DNA from: Quillaja saponaria
Taxonomy: Eukaryota > Streptophyta > Magnoliopsida > Fabales > Quillajaceae
Direction of reading: 5' to 3'
Length of the DNA: 64,000 nucleotides
Assembly: GCA_029379385.1 (NCBI GenBank)
Contig: CM055609.1
Coordinates: 8,866,001-8,930,000 of the forward strand
Positions 12,969 to 23,703 of this stretch are shown here, piece after piece. Within the stretch, counting starts at the first letter, position 1, and each line of letters begins with the position of its first letter. The notes beneath the pieces were generated by a model, which searched no databases, was not told where the DNA came from, and saw nothing but the letters and a program-made list of their open reading frames with translations. Made by a program: the position numbers and the translations under genes.

Positions 12969-13188
12969 AAAACCAGTGACAATAGACAATGGGCGCTAGT
13001 GTTGGATGACATATTCACATTTAAGACCAGACAGTATATACTTTACAGCCTACTGTGGTGAGTGAAATCTGGAACTATAAAACCAGTGACAATAGACAAT
13101 GGGCGCTAGTGTTGGATGACATATTCACATTTAAGACCAGACAGTATATACTTTACAGTCTACTGTGGTGAGTGAAATCTGGAACTAT
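12969..13188. repeat. 110-bp tandem duplication, nearly identical copies
   Basis: Copy 1 spans 12969-13078 and copy 2 spans 13079-13188. Both start AAACCAGTGACAATAGAC and end ATCTGGAACTAT. I see one certain difference, CAGCC versus CAGTC before CTACTG. The near identity points to a recent event. It lies about 270-500 bases upstream of the 187-residue protein gene, inside its likely promoter. Confidence 0.92.
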
Positions 13189-13199
13189 GTGAATATTGA

Positions 13200-14100
13200 G
13201 TATTGGTAATTTGGCCAACGGTCAAATGCAATGTGGGGAATGGTTATTTTATTTTTTTGCAATAAGTATAAACCCTGTTAATAAATACCAACTTAAAAAA
13301 AATCCTAAGGTATTTGGTAGAAAAACTCTTATTTTATTACATATTTCTAAGTTTTTGTAAATAGAAAATAACATTTTCTTTTAATTTTTTTTCAAACCAG
13401 ATGTTAAAATCTTATTGTACCAAACTGAAATAGTATTTCTTTCGAGGAAAAATGAAGATATATATAGAAGAATAGTTCAAACAAACTTCCCTTAGTTAAT
13501 ATGATGTTCTGAGAAACAGTACTCTATTAACATCTGCAAAATGCTTCTTAGCCACGACTTCTTTCCAGATTCAGCTTGTGAGCTCTCCCAAGAACTCCAT
13601 AATGACCTGAAGAAACCCTGCATGTGCCAACAAACTCAATCTAAGAGTTTTAGAAACTCATTTCGATCACAAACTAACAGTTGAATGAACTCTTTAGCAT
13701 TTAAATTGCATTTCAGTAAAGAGTATGAAATGATATAGCTGTAAGGCTATAAATTTAATCACAAATGATAGAGCAGTTCATATCATTTATACTTAAATAC
13801 TATAGAAGAAGGGAAGAAAATGTAGCATGATACAGAGTAACAAGATAACCTCATTTAACAATTCACTGTTACTGTTCGTCTGAAAAAGCAAGAGTGCCTT
13901 GCACTCGCTTACTGAAATTGAACTCATAATCCTAGACACCAACTTTAGAAGTGTACCACAACAACTTCAGAGTAAAGTATCACAGCTAATCAGCTATTGT
14001 GGCAGCTCTAAATTGCTGTATAAAACTTATGACGACAACAATAGGTGAGAAGCACATCTGTTTATTAGCTGCAGAAACTTTGCATAACATGTATAACAGA
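13200..14100. other. Intergenic, no gene seen
   Basis: Sequence between the duplicated block and the 3' end of the next minus-strand gene candidate. No coding frame, hairpin or repeat stands out. Confidence 0.45.
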
Positions 14101-14106
14101 AAACAT

Positions 14107-16483
14107 TTAATCTACATCGCCACATATTTGGCTTCTTGCCTTTTTGGATAAATGAAAATAATCCCCAGGAATGCTCCCATGTAAAGTGTCTCCATCTTTT
14201 AGTGCAACGTACGTGATCTGTAACAAACAAAGGACAATGCTCCATACCATTTACAAGATATAAGTAAGCATATATAAGCACCAACTGTTTCCACAAACAT
14301 TCTTACTGATTTCTCTACAAGTGATTTCCACTGTTTTCAGGTCTTCTTGACCATTATGCAGACAGTCATACTTCATATGAACTGCCTTCATGAGGAATGA
14401 TCCTGAGTTATTGGCTTTTACCAAATTAATGGCATCCTGAATCGATTAAAGATACCATAAAAAAAAACGATTGATTGGTATCATATTAAAAAGCACATTC
14501 AACTGAAAAAAAGTGGCAGTGAAGAATAACTCAAGAGAGCTAAAGAGAGAAAACCATGTGACATATGAAACCCTTGGAACTTGGAGCTATTACGACAAAA
14601 AAAGGGAAAAAGAAAACACTTGGAAGCAACATTGAAAGAAAAAGGAAAGGTGAAAAATTCTAATTAAAGAGAAGGAGATACAGCAGAGTCATTCATTAGT
14701 CCATGGAACGTAAGAATAATAGGACTATATTTTCTGTGTTATGTTTTCCAAATAAGAAAAAAGAACCTGTTTTTGCACTGAAAAAACTTCCATGAAGATG
14801 AAAAATATGGGAAGAAAAAAAGAACAACACAAGTCATTCAAGTGATTATACACAATTTTAAATCAAAAGAAAGATAGATAATCTGGAAATTATAGAGGCT
14901 TGATTGATTGATTCAACGTGTACTTGCAAAGAACATTCAATGAATATCAAAACTATTCAAGATAAATATACTTATACAGCTTACAGTTATGGAGAAATTA
15001 AAATGACTTCAGAAACTTAAAATGATAAGTTCAAGGTCCTTAGGAAATGTCAACAGAGATTAACTATCAAACCTCCTTGAAGATACAGGGCTAGCTGTTG
15101 AAGCATCAATCTGTTCCAGAACGATAACTCAGAACCTACTTTGTCGAAGGAGCACAAGAAAAGTATCTCCAGGCCACAAGCTTGGCTCCTAAAAAATGCA
15201 TAGCATCAATAAAACCAGCAGAGACAAATAAAAGAGTTAGGAAGACATGTGTGAGGCTAACCTTCCAAGGCAGTTTGTTCACATTTATTGAGATAAATCT
15301 ATCTGGAAATCCACTATGAGGTTGTTCTCTACCAGAGTGCAGTCTGATTTTAATCATTATATGAGATAGAAAACTCAACTGTTATATTGGATAGATCATA
15401 GATGTATCAATTACTGGGATGTCACAACTCGAGTCTTTAACAGAAATGATACTGACTAGAAGTGTAAAATTTAAGGATGACATTTACTAATATCAAAGTA
15501 AGATTTCAACGACTGTCTAGAATACTCACAGTCAACATTCGTATATTGCAAATCAAGGTCTTTGGCTCCTAGATGTGCATGCATTTCAGAATGTTAAAAA
15601 ATTTACTCATATTCTCCAACAACACGGTAATGATTTATTAGACAGCAAGAATGATATTGACAAAACTCAGCAAGAATGATATATCTATGAACTAACCTAC
15701 TACCTTTCTCCGGATTTTTAACATGTTATCCCAACAATAAAGAATTATAAAAAAATACATGCAACCGGCTTAGGAAGACTGTAATACAAACCTAAGCTGA
15801 TTAATGCCAAGCAAAAGCTCTCTTCTTTTTCAACAGATTTAAATGGTATTGTTGACAATTGGCATACATTTTGTCATATAAACATAGAATGAGTTTTAGG
15901 AAGCGATATTTACATAAAACAGCAGGCCGAAGACCGTAAATTTGTCGATAGACTGCTACTGAAGCTGAGCAATCTCTAACTTCCTCATTTATTTTCCACA
16001 AGAGATCAATCCACACAACAGTGAAATTCTAGTTTCAATTTCATGCATCCTTACCTAAAATAATGATTAAAAAGGTCATTACTCAATGCATTACAAACCA
16101 AGAAACCATTTTTCTGTCTCAACAATACAGAAATGCATAACCGCAGCATCAATCACAACCAGAAACAGACAAAGTGCAGATGTAACTGATCTTTGCAAAG
16201 TAAAGATTAAGAATGTAGTAAACAGAACATGCCTATAGGAGTCTTAATCATTTTCAGACTCTACTATTCTCCCATCACTCTTTATTGGTTTTTGCAATTT
16301 AAAATTCACTAGACACAGAATGAACTGGATTAATTTTCCAAATTCACAGGAAAATACAATAGAACAAACCGTGGGCCGTGGGTGTCACGGGAGAATAACC
16401 AGAAGCTGATTTGTTAACAGCAACCATAGTCATAAATACTATTACAAAGCAAATATCAAAGAAAAAAGGTTAGTTATCCCACC
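14107..16483 (-). CDS. Probable multi-exon gene with small exons, product unknown
   Basis: No long ORF is present, but a chain of short coding-like segments with consensus splice sites runs on the minus strand. The clearest are: a start exon 16433-16370 (MTMVAVNKSASGYSPVTPT), preceded by an untranslated exon ending at 16483; an exon ending at 15262 (GFPDRFISINVNKLPWK) that joins in frame to 15188-15136 (EPSLWPGDTFLVLLRQ), which joins in frame to 15110-15073 (RLMLQQLALYLQG); and an exon 14436-14307 (DAINLVKANNSGSFLMKAV). The last segment, 14217-14107 (ITYVALKDGDTLHGSIPGDY, stop), reads well but does not match the phase of the preceding donor, so one exon or boundary is missing or the end is broken. 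Between 16.37 and 15.35 kb the exon chain is not resolved. I do not recognise the family. The listed ends are the outermost supported points. Confidence 0.5.
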
Positions 16484-17294
16484 TTCTCCGTCTCTTGTTG
16501 TCAGACCAGACACTCCTTCATAACTTCGTTGCAAGGTTCAAGAAAGTCCACCGGCCATCTTTGTCAATGGATTTGGAACAGCCGTCAAGGTTGCTCCCAA
16601 TTTTTATCCAACGTCAGACAGTTGGCCCCGAAAGGAAAATCTTGGTAGAGTAAAGTCCATGGGCCTACATCAAGGGGTATTCTTAATGCCGTCTGGCCCA
16701 CATCAAAATTGAAAATCCTTTGCTTTTTTTTATTCATGTTTCTCTTTTCTTCGGTTTTTCAGTGGCAGCTTGATGACTTCCTTTCTCACCTAAGAACCTC
16801 CAAAGGTAAGTTTTCAACATTGTTCTACAACAACCCACCATCTCAATCCCATCCAACAATGTCAGATGGCTCCCTCCATGTCTTCTCCACTCCCAAGTTT
16901 CGCGCTTTCCATCAGGGACGACAAACGGGACATGGGCCCATTGCCCAATGTTCGGAGCTATACAATCATGACACGGGATTTCCATAAATTAAGCCTTTTT
17001 TTAACTTTAGAACTGATGTAATTATTGTTTGGTTCAGGTCTCTCCCCCATCTCCCTGCTCTCCAAACTGTCTGTTAGAAATTTAACACAAGGGAAACAAT
17101 GACAACATCTATCTTTGAGAAACAGTGTAAGGTATGTGTTTAATGTAAAAAACAAAAAAAACAAAAAACAAAAAAACAAAACTTAATTTACATTGAATTA
17201 AAGAATCAATATTACATATGAAGAACACATCATCAGACTTCAACATCAATCCAAATTCAGATTTCAGAAATAGTCATCAAACATCTCCTGACTA

Positions 17295-17468
17295 TTAAGG
17301 GCAGCCCAGTTCTAAAATTTTCACTCTCGGTCTTCCATGTGAAACAGAAGGAGGACGGTGCCCACGAGCTTTAGCATTGCTCACAACTTGGGGAAAGTCT
17401 ACTCTTCTCATTTCCATAAACCTCGGCTCATCATCCACATACTCCAAAGACTCTACCACCACACACAT
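17295..17468 (-). CDS. Short ORF, 57 residues, unknown
   Basis: A minus-strand frame from ATG at 17468 to TAA at 17297-17295. The sequence is protein-like, with an acidic first half (VESLEYVDDEPRFMEMRRVD) followed by a basic, Pro-rich tail (ARGHRPPSVSHGRPRVK). It is too short for ordinary gene finders. A run of A on the plus strand (poly-T on the minus strand) directly precedes it. It could be a small protein, the last exon of a lost gene, or a retroposed fragment. I cannot assign a family. Confidence 0.35.
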   Translation of the reverse strand: MCVVVESLEYVDDEPRFMEMRRVDFPQVVSNAKARGHRPPSVSHGRPRVKILELGCP

Positions 17469-17599
17469 TGATAAAAAAAATAAAAAAAAAAAAGGAAGTG
17501 GCTGTGCTACTGGACATCCTTTGCAAAATTACATTCTCAAGCTTGTAGTTATATGTTTGGTTCTGTTAGCACTGCAAGTGTACTTTGAACTTTAAGAGA

Positions 17600-18980
17600 G
17601 AGTCTTGTATCTGAAACTTATAGTCAGAAAAAGGTAAAAGATAACAGTCTGTCAATGGTTTTTCAATCGAGTTCTAATTTTATACTATTAGACTGTAGAG
17701 CAACTAAAATATTTCTACCCCCATTCTGGTTTTCTTTTAAAAATTATGTTTTAGATAATAGTTCAACAACAGCTTACTACTCTGTCTTCATTATTAACTA
17801 GAATAAAAAATTGTTTCTTTTGGACAGTGATGGTGGTGGTGCAAATGCCATAAGAAAGGGTACCATGAAATATGTCTCGTGGCAGTATGATTGTTGATTA
17901 TAAAATAGTTTTTGGTTTTACTAGGATAGAAAGGACACAACTTCATTTGACAATACTCATCTCAATTTTCATTTTATCGAGATTTATCCACTTATTTTAC
18001 ACCAAAAAACAGAACAGCTTAAAAGAAAAACACCAATTAGGGGTTAATCATTAACCTCAAACAAAGTTTTCTTTCAAAAAAAATAAAAAATTATCACTGT
18101 TTTGTAGCCTAGACTAGGTCCACTTTGGACGCGTGTCCATGGTCCTAGGATGTCTGGGCCGCAGCCAACGACTCGCGAGACATGAGCCGCGTGCCAAAAA
18201 AGGGGTCCAAGGAATGCTTCTCGAATGTGCGGGCCTCGATCCCACTATTTTTTATTCTTAAAATTTTTTTTTCTCTTTTTTCAAACAACTCAAACCTACT
18301 AAATGAATATTATTTTTTGTTATTTATTTATAAATCAAAAATTTAAATTATAGTTATAAATCAAAATTTTTTTTTATGAGTTTCACACTCAATAATAGAT
18401 GTGTGAGACAAATTTTATTTGAGATTTCATGACTCACTTTTTCTAGAAATATTTCTTGCAATCTCAAAATTTTAATATTATAAAAATTTCTCAATTGCTT
18501 AACTCAAATAAATTTTACCACTTAAATAATACCTTCTTACATATAAATTTTAATTTTTAAACAAGTAAAATAGACAATAAAATATGGTAAGGCAGAGGTC
18601 ATGATTTCAGAGGTCTGCCCGTGATTGCTAATCCAAACTGACCCCAGATGATGTATCATGTACGAGCCCATGCAAAATTGCAAACTTAGGCCTAAATAGA
18701 CCGGGCCTTGTGCGAAAAGCGAAAGAGGGAAGAAGAGGACGGATGCACAGAACAGTGCCGCCAGTCGCCATGGGTAGGATCCGACCTGACATTTGAAAGG
18801 GGCTGGATTTGAAGTTCATTGCAGCCCCAGACAATTAGATCATCTGCTCCAATCTCTCGTTGTCCTTGTCTTTCTAATTTTGTTCTGCGTGTTAATTCCT
18901 GAAAGAATAGGTGTGTAACAGGATCAAAATCAGTACCTTCTTCCATCTCGCAGCCGCAGCAACTCATATTTCACTCTCTC
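17600..18980. other. Intergenic upstream of the L15 gene, with a GC-rich patch
   Basis: Mostly AT-rich. A patch at about 18118-18245 is markedly GC-rich (ACGCGTGTCC, GGGCCGCAGCC, GACTCGCGAGACATGAGCC) and unlike its surroundings. It may be a remnant of a mobile element. The frames at 18.63-18.97 kb on the minus strand look like shadows of the promoter and leader of the downstream gene. Confidence 0.45.
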
Positions 18981-18985
18981 TTCCC

Positions 18986-21900
18986 ATGGCGGCCGTGACC
19001 CGCCTATTAAGACGGAGGTGCTTGTTTTCAGTTATTTCACCTGAGCTCAGACCTCAACTCCCTGCTCCACACATTACCTCTGCATGCCATACCAGACCCA
19101 ACTTTCCACTTAAGACCTTGGGTTCTTCAGGCTTCAGTGATGGCAGCTGCTCAAGCTACCTTCGTAATCTCCTCGGTGGCTCTCACATGTCCACCACCTC
19201 CGGTTCCCTTTCCCAACTGGTAAACCCCTCATATATCTATCAATTCCCATTTACATTTTCTTTACAATTTGTCATTTTTGGCGATCTTAGTTTATTGTGA
19301 TATTCCATTGGATTCTCTCTTGCTCCTCGTAACTTGGGTTGATTATCCTTTAGATAGGCTGAAATGCTATATAATATTAGAGGTCATTTTTATGCATACA
19401 ATTACAATTACTCTCTTCATATGCACGAAGTGCTGCCATTTCTGCTCGAATGAAGGAAATCTAGTAAACTGCATATACTCTATAATGTTCCATATTCTCA
19501 CTTCATTACAGTTTAGTTCATATATTCAAAATACAGAAAAAGATGTAGGTATCTTAATCAATATTGCTAAGAAAAATAAACCCAAAAAAAAGAACTGGTC
19601 TTTTATTAAACATTTACATATTCTTTGGCCGTGTTTGCAGGAATGCTTATAATCGTTATGTCTATAAATAATGTTCGTTGCCATGATCGTCATAACATTC
19701 TCATATGCTTGCCTTGAAGATTATATATAATAAGATAGTTTGTTGACATAATAACTGATAAACTAGATCAGATGCTTTTTTTTTTAGTAAGTACTTCTCT
19801 TATTTTTATTTTCAAAAGCTGCTTTTGGTACTATAGTGAAAAAAGATTATGAAAGTCATTTGTTTGTTTCTTGACACAGTATTTTATAGTGCTACAAGGT
19901 CCACTCTTCACCTGTACTGAAATTTCTCGGGGTGAGAAACAATTTAGTGTCTTTTGGGTTGTATTCTGTTTCGTGATATTTTCAAATTCTAAATAATATT
20001 AACAGTAAAATACTGTTCTTTAAGCTAATCAAACTGGATAACTAAGTAGAGTAATTATGGAACTACTTATGTTATATCCTTGATGTTTATAATTTATACA
20101 TAGGAGTACTGCATTGATAAATAATATTTTGAGCTACATTGTATCCAATTAAATTGTTACAGATAGCTCTGATTACATTTCAAGTCTATAAATACAGGAA
20201 AATAATTCATTGCGCCTTTATCTTCACACAGCCACATACCTTCTATATCGTTTCTGTTTTCTCTTGTCATCCTTGATTATGCTTCCAGCAATTTGATCTC
20301 TTCACTGCCTTAACACAGTATTCTGTTAAATTCATGTTCCATCATGAGCAAAAAAATGTTCTTTGACTCACCCGCTTCTATCACATTCACTAGTTTTAAT
20401 TGTTGTTCTTACTTGCTTTCCTTTTTACCTATCCATTTTTTGAGTGATCAATTTTGCTTGTTTGAAATTCTCTTCTTGATTTCAAGATTAACAATGAAGT
20501 GTGTTTGTGTCATCTTTCCTGACATATTATTAACAGAAAAATCATACATGAATTACAAACTTGCATGTATGTGTCAGGGCCTCAGATCTTACAGTCTTCT
20601 GAGCTTAAATGATCTGAGAGACAAGGTTCCAAGGAAGCAAAAGACGAGGAAGGGTCGCGGGATTGGGTCTGGGAAGGGTAAGACTGCTGGGAGAGGTCAC
20701 AAGGGTCAGAAAGCTAGAGGCAGTGGAAAATTGGGGTTTGAAGGGGGTCAGACCCCGCTCCGTCGAAGGTTGCCTAAGCGTGGATTTAAGAACCCATTTA
20801 GCCTCACTTTCCAGGTAATAATTCGTTTATCTTTGTTTTTCTTTTTGTTTTGGTTGTTCGGAACATAGAGGAAATGAATTGTGCAAGCAAACCCACTTAC
20901 ATGTTGGAAAAACCTATAATCATGTCTATGTTTTAAGTTTCACTTCATGTCTTGCTGACTAGAACTTAGCATCCAGTGTAATATTTGGTGAATGATCTTA
21001 GGTTAGAAACTTCATTATTATTATTATTATTATTTTTTCCAAGAGAGACTAATTCCACTCAAAAAGTGGTCTTATTCCCACTCACACCCATTAAGAGAGA
21101 GTAACAGAACTAAGACCACTTTCAAGTGGTAATTGCAGTGTTATTAAAGGCCCACCTAATACTCAAAAGGCAAGGGGCTACAATTTTCTCGGCCATTAAC
21201 CTCTCAAGCGAGGCTCATTCACTTAGGTGACACCTAGGTCATTCACGCATGTGCCTAGGCCTTTCAGGCATACATCTCTAGGTCCCTCATGCCCACGCCT
21301 AGACTCCTAGTGGAGTTCTTGCTTGACCTCCTAGGAATTTAGAAAGTAGAAGCACTAATTTTATTGTTTTTTGGCACTGTAAATATTCATAAGTTGTTAT
21401 AAGTTATAAGTAATCTGTTGTGGTCATCTATGTATTTGTTGAACTAAACTGTTGTTACATTAGGAGGAGTATATATAGGAAGAAGTCTTACCAACTTTAG
21501 AAACTAGTCTACCAGGATTTCAATCTTGGCTATGATTAGTGAAAACTTCTCTCCAACCTGACTTGGAACCTTTAACTCAAGATATCATGTTATTTTACTC
21601 AAATATTTATGCCTCGGAAATTCACGTATCCTTCTTTTTCTGGCAGAAACCATGCACTATGGCTGAAGTGTTTTACATTGAATATATTATAAAGTTAATC
21701 CACCTATTGAAGTTAGACTTTGTTGTCTATATAGTTATTTCTTATTAGTTTTACCTCGTGTATTTTTCTGGCAGCCTGTGGGATTGGGAAAAATTGCATT
21801 TCTTATCAACAAAGGCAAGATAGATTCTTCTGAATTGATTACAATGAAAACACTCAAGGTCAGTGATCTTTTATACCTATAAATGAAATTGTTTCTTTCT

Positions 21901-22937
21901 TAACTTTCTCTCATTATGGCTTTGGTTACGACACTAGGATACAGGGGCAATAGGGAAGCAAATAAAAGATGGAGTCAGATTGATGGGGCGTGGTGCTGAG
22001 AAGATCAAATGGCCAATTCATCTTGAGGTAAACTTTCATTTAAGGGCTACAAGTGGTTTATCAATTATGCTCTTCCTATGCATCTGCATAGTCATTTACA
22101 CTTTTGGTATTCACTTTCTATTGTATCAAGATTGTCACTTCTTTCTCACTTTATAAGACATTTGGCCTTAAGCACACATTAGAAATCTCCAGGGTACTTT
22201 ATAAAAGAACAATAGTCGGCCACTGTACTTGATTCAAGAGACAACATGACTAGTAAATTCATCATTATACTTGTAATAAAGCCCAGAGTACTGACAATAG
22301 AGCTGTAGCACCAGCAGCAATTTCAAATCTTTCCAGTATTTTCGTGTCTAAAGACAGTAAACATAAAGCCTTCCCCTAAAAATTCCTTGATCACTTAAAG
22401 CCATCCTTGGTGGCAATTCACTCCCATGGATTATTGGATTTCATGCTTTTTTGATCATTCCCCAGTACCAAGTTGCCTTTCCCTTTAGTTCCAGGTACTA
22501 AAGCTTCCAACAAAAATTAAAATTCTTTAACTGGTTCAACTTCATATTCCACTTTTGTTTTTCTCGTACTTGATTTAGTTGGGTACTTAAGAACTACACT
22601 ATGATATTTACATTAAATATAGTAATGTAATCATCACTTTATGCATCAAACACCAATGCATAATGATAAATCGACTTCATAGGTGTCAAGGGTCACTGTC
22701 AGGGCAAAGGAAGCAGTGGAAGCAGCTGGTGGGACTGTAAGAAAAGTATATTACAATAAGTTGGGCTTTCGGGCACTGCTGAAGCCTGAATGGTTTGAAA
22801 AGAAGGGCAGATTGTTGCCTAGAGCAGCTAGACCTCCACCAAAACAAAGGGATAAAGTTGATAGCATTGGCCGGTTGCCTGCCCCAACTAAACCAATTCC
22901 ATTTTCGGCTGAAGAAAAGGAGGCATCACCCCGTTAA
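18986..22937 (+). CDS. Ribosomal protein L15 (uL15), organellar, probably mitochondrial, five exons
   Basis: Structural protein of the large ribosomal subunit, bacterial L15 type. Exons are 18986-19219, 20578-20814, 21775-21858, 21938-22027 and 22683-22937. All junctions are GT-AG in phase 0, giving 299 residues. The N-terminal 78 residues form a positively charged presequence ([16 protein letters not shown]...) that fits mitochondrial import. The L15 core starts at about residue 84: [20 protein letters not shown], then the Gly/Lys-rich RNA-binding signature [19 protein letters not shown], then [17 protein letters not shown]. Exons 3-5 carry the C-terminal L15/L18e fold ([20 protein letters not shown]) and an added Pro/Lys-rich tail. 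It is longer than bacterial L15 (about 144 residues) because of the presequence and tail, as in the plant mitochondrial protein. The frame upstream of 18986 is open, but MAAVTRLL is the natural start. Confidence 0.93.
21015..21335. repeat. Repeat remnants inside an L15 intron
   Basis: A (TTA)n microsatellite at about 21015-21033 is followed by a region with repeated CCTAGG and GCCTAGGC motifs at about 21220-21310, the kind seen in short dispersed plant repeats. No coding content. It lies within the second intron of the L15 gene. Confidence 0.4.
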
Positions 22938-23054
22938 TCTTCTGCTAAATAAGCCAAGTAATCTGTTGTTACTACAAGAATCTGTATTTTGTTGGTGATA
23001 GTAGACAGTTTATGATCCCCATCGGTAAATTCAGTATGGTGATGCTTTAGAATG

Positions 23055-23693
23055 AGTTTGGATTCCATGGAGAGGACCACACTGGAGAGGTCCCTGGAGA
23101 GGACTAAACAACGTCGTCCTCTCCTTAGAAAAATAAAATAAAATAAAATAAAATAAAATTAGAAATATACAACGGCCCTGTTTTTCTCCATTTACGGTGA
23201 TGCCGTTTTTCATTCTTCTTCCTGCAAGGTGCAGACATAATGGTGGTGGATGGGTTTCTAGTCAAAATTTTCATTTCCTTGTCATATTTTCGTTTTCTTT
23301 ATTATCCTGTGACTTTGAGCTGATTGGAATTCCAATAACAAATGAAAATTCTGCATTGCAAACTAATTGTCATATTTTACTTTCATTTTCTTGCATTTGC
23401 AGGGTCTGGTATCCAGGCTCTTGTAAAGTTGGAGAGGAGAGCTATCCTCTTCAATTGCGAATTGCATAGTTTGAATTATCATTATTTCGAATTGTAGAGT
23501 TCAATTTATCCTCTTTGCATGTGAACTATAAAACTTTGAGCTGAAATGAAAATGGAACCTAAGCTCACAGGGAAGTTTTGGGCATTAGCATAACAGGAAG
23601 GAAACGGTGTCGTTGCGTTGTTAGTTTGTTTTTTTTTCTTTTTTTTAGGGAGAGGACAACACTGTTTTGGTCCTCTCTATGGGATCCAAACTC
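23055..23693. mobile_element. Non-autonomous TIR element, Mutator-like by its target duplication
   Basis: The left end reads AGTTTGGATTCCATGGAGAG and the right end, reverse-complemented, GAGTTTGGATCCCATAGAGA, so the termini are inverted repeats of about 24 bases with few mismatches. The direct repeat CTTTAGAATG flanks the element (23045-23054 and 23694-23703). A 9-10 base target duplication is the mark of Mutator-like elements. The interior is about 640 bases with no transposase; a 90-codon frame inside shows no similarity I recognise. It inserted about 110 bases downstream of the L15 stop codon, so it may affect that gene's 3' end. Confidence 0.82.
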
Positions 23694-23703
23694 CTTTAGA
23701 ATG

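Noticed and set aside
16709..16987. Plus- and minus-strand ORFs of 83-92 codons
   Set aside because: Several overlapping frames look open, including one reading FALSIRDDKRDMGPLPNV, but none has a family match or splice support that I can see.
18692..18967. 91-codon minus-strand ORF upstream of the L15 gene
   Set aside because: It lies over the likely promoter and leader of the L15 gene and has no recognisable content.
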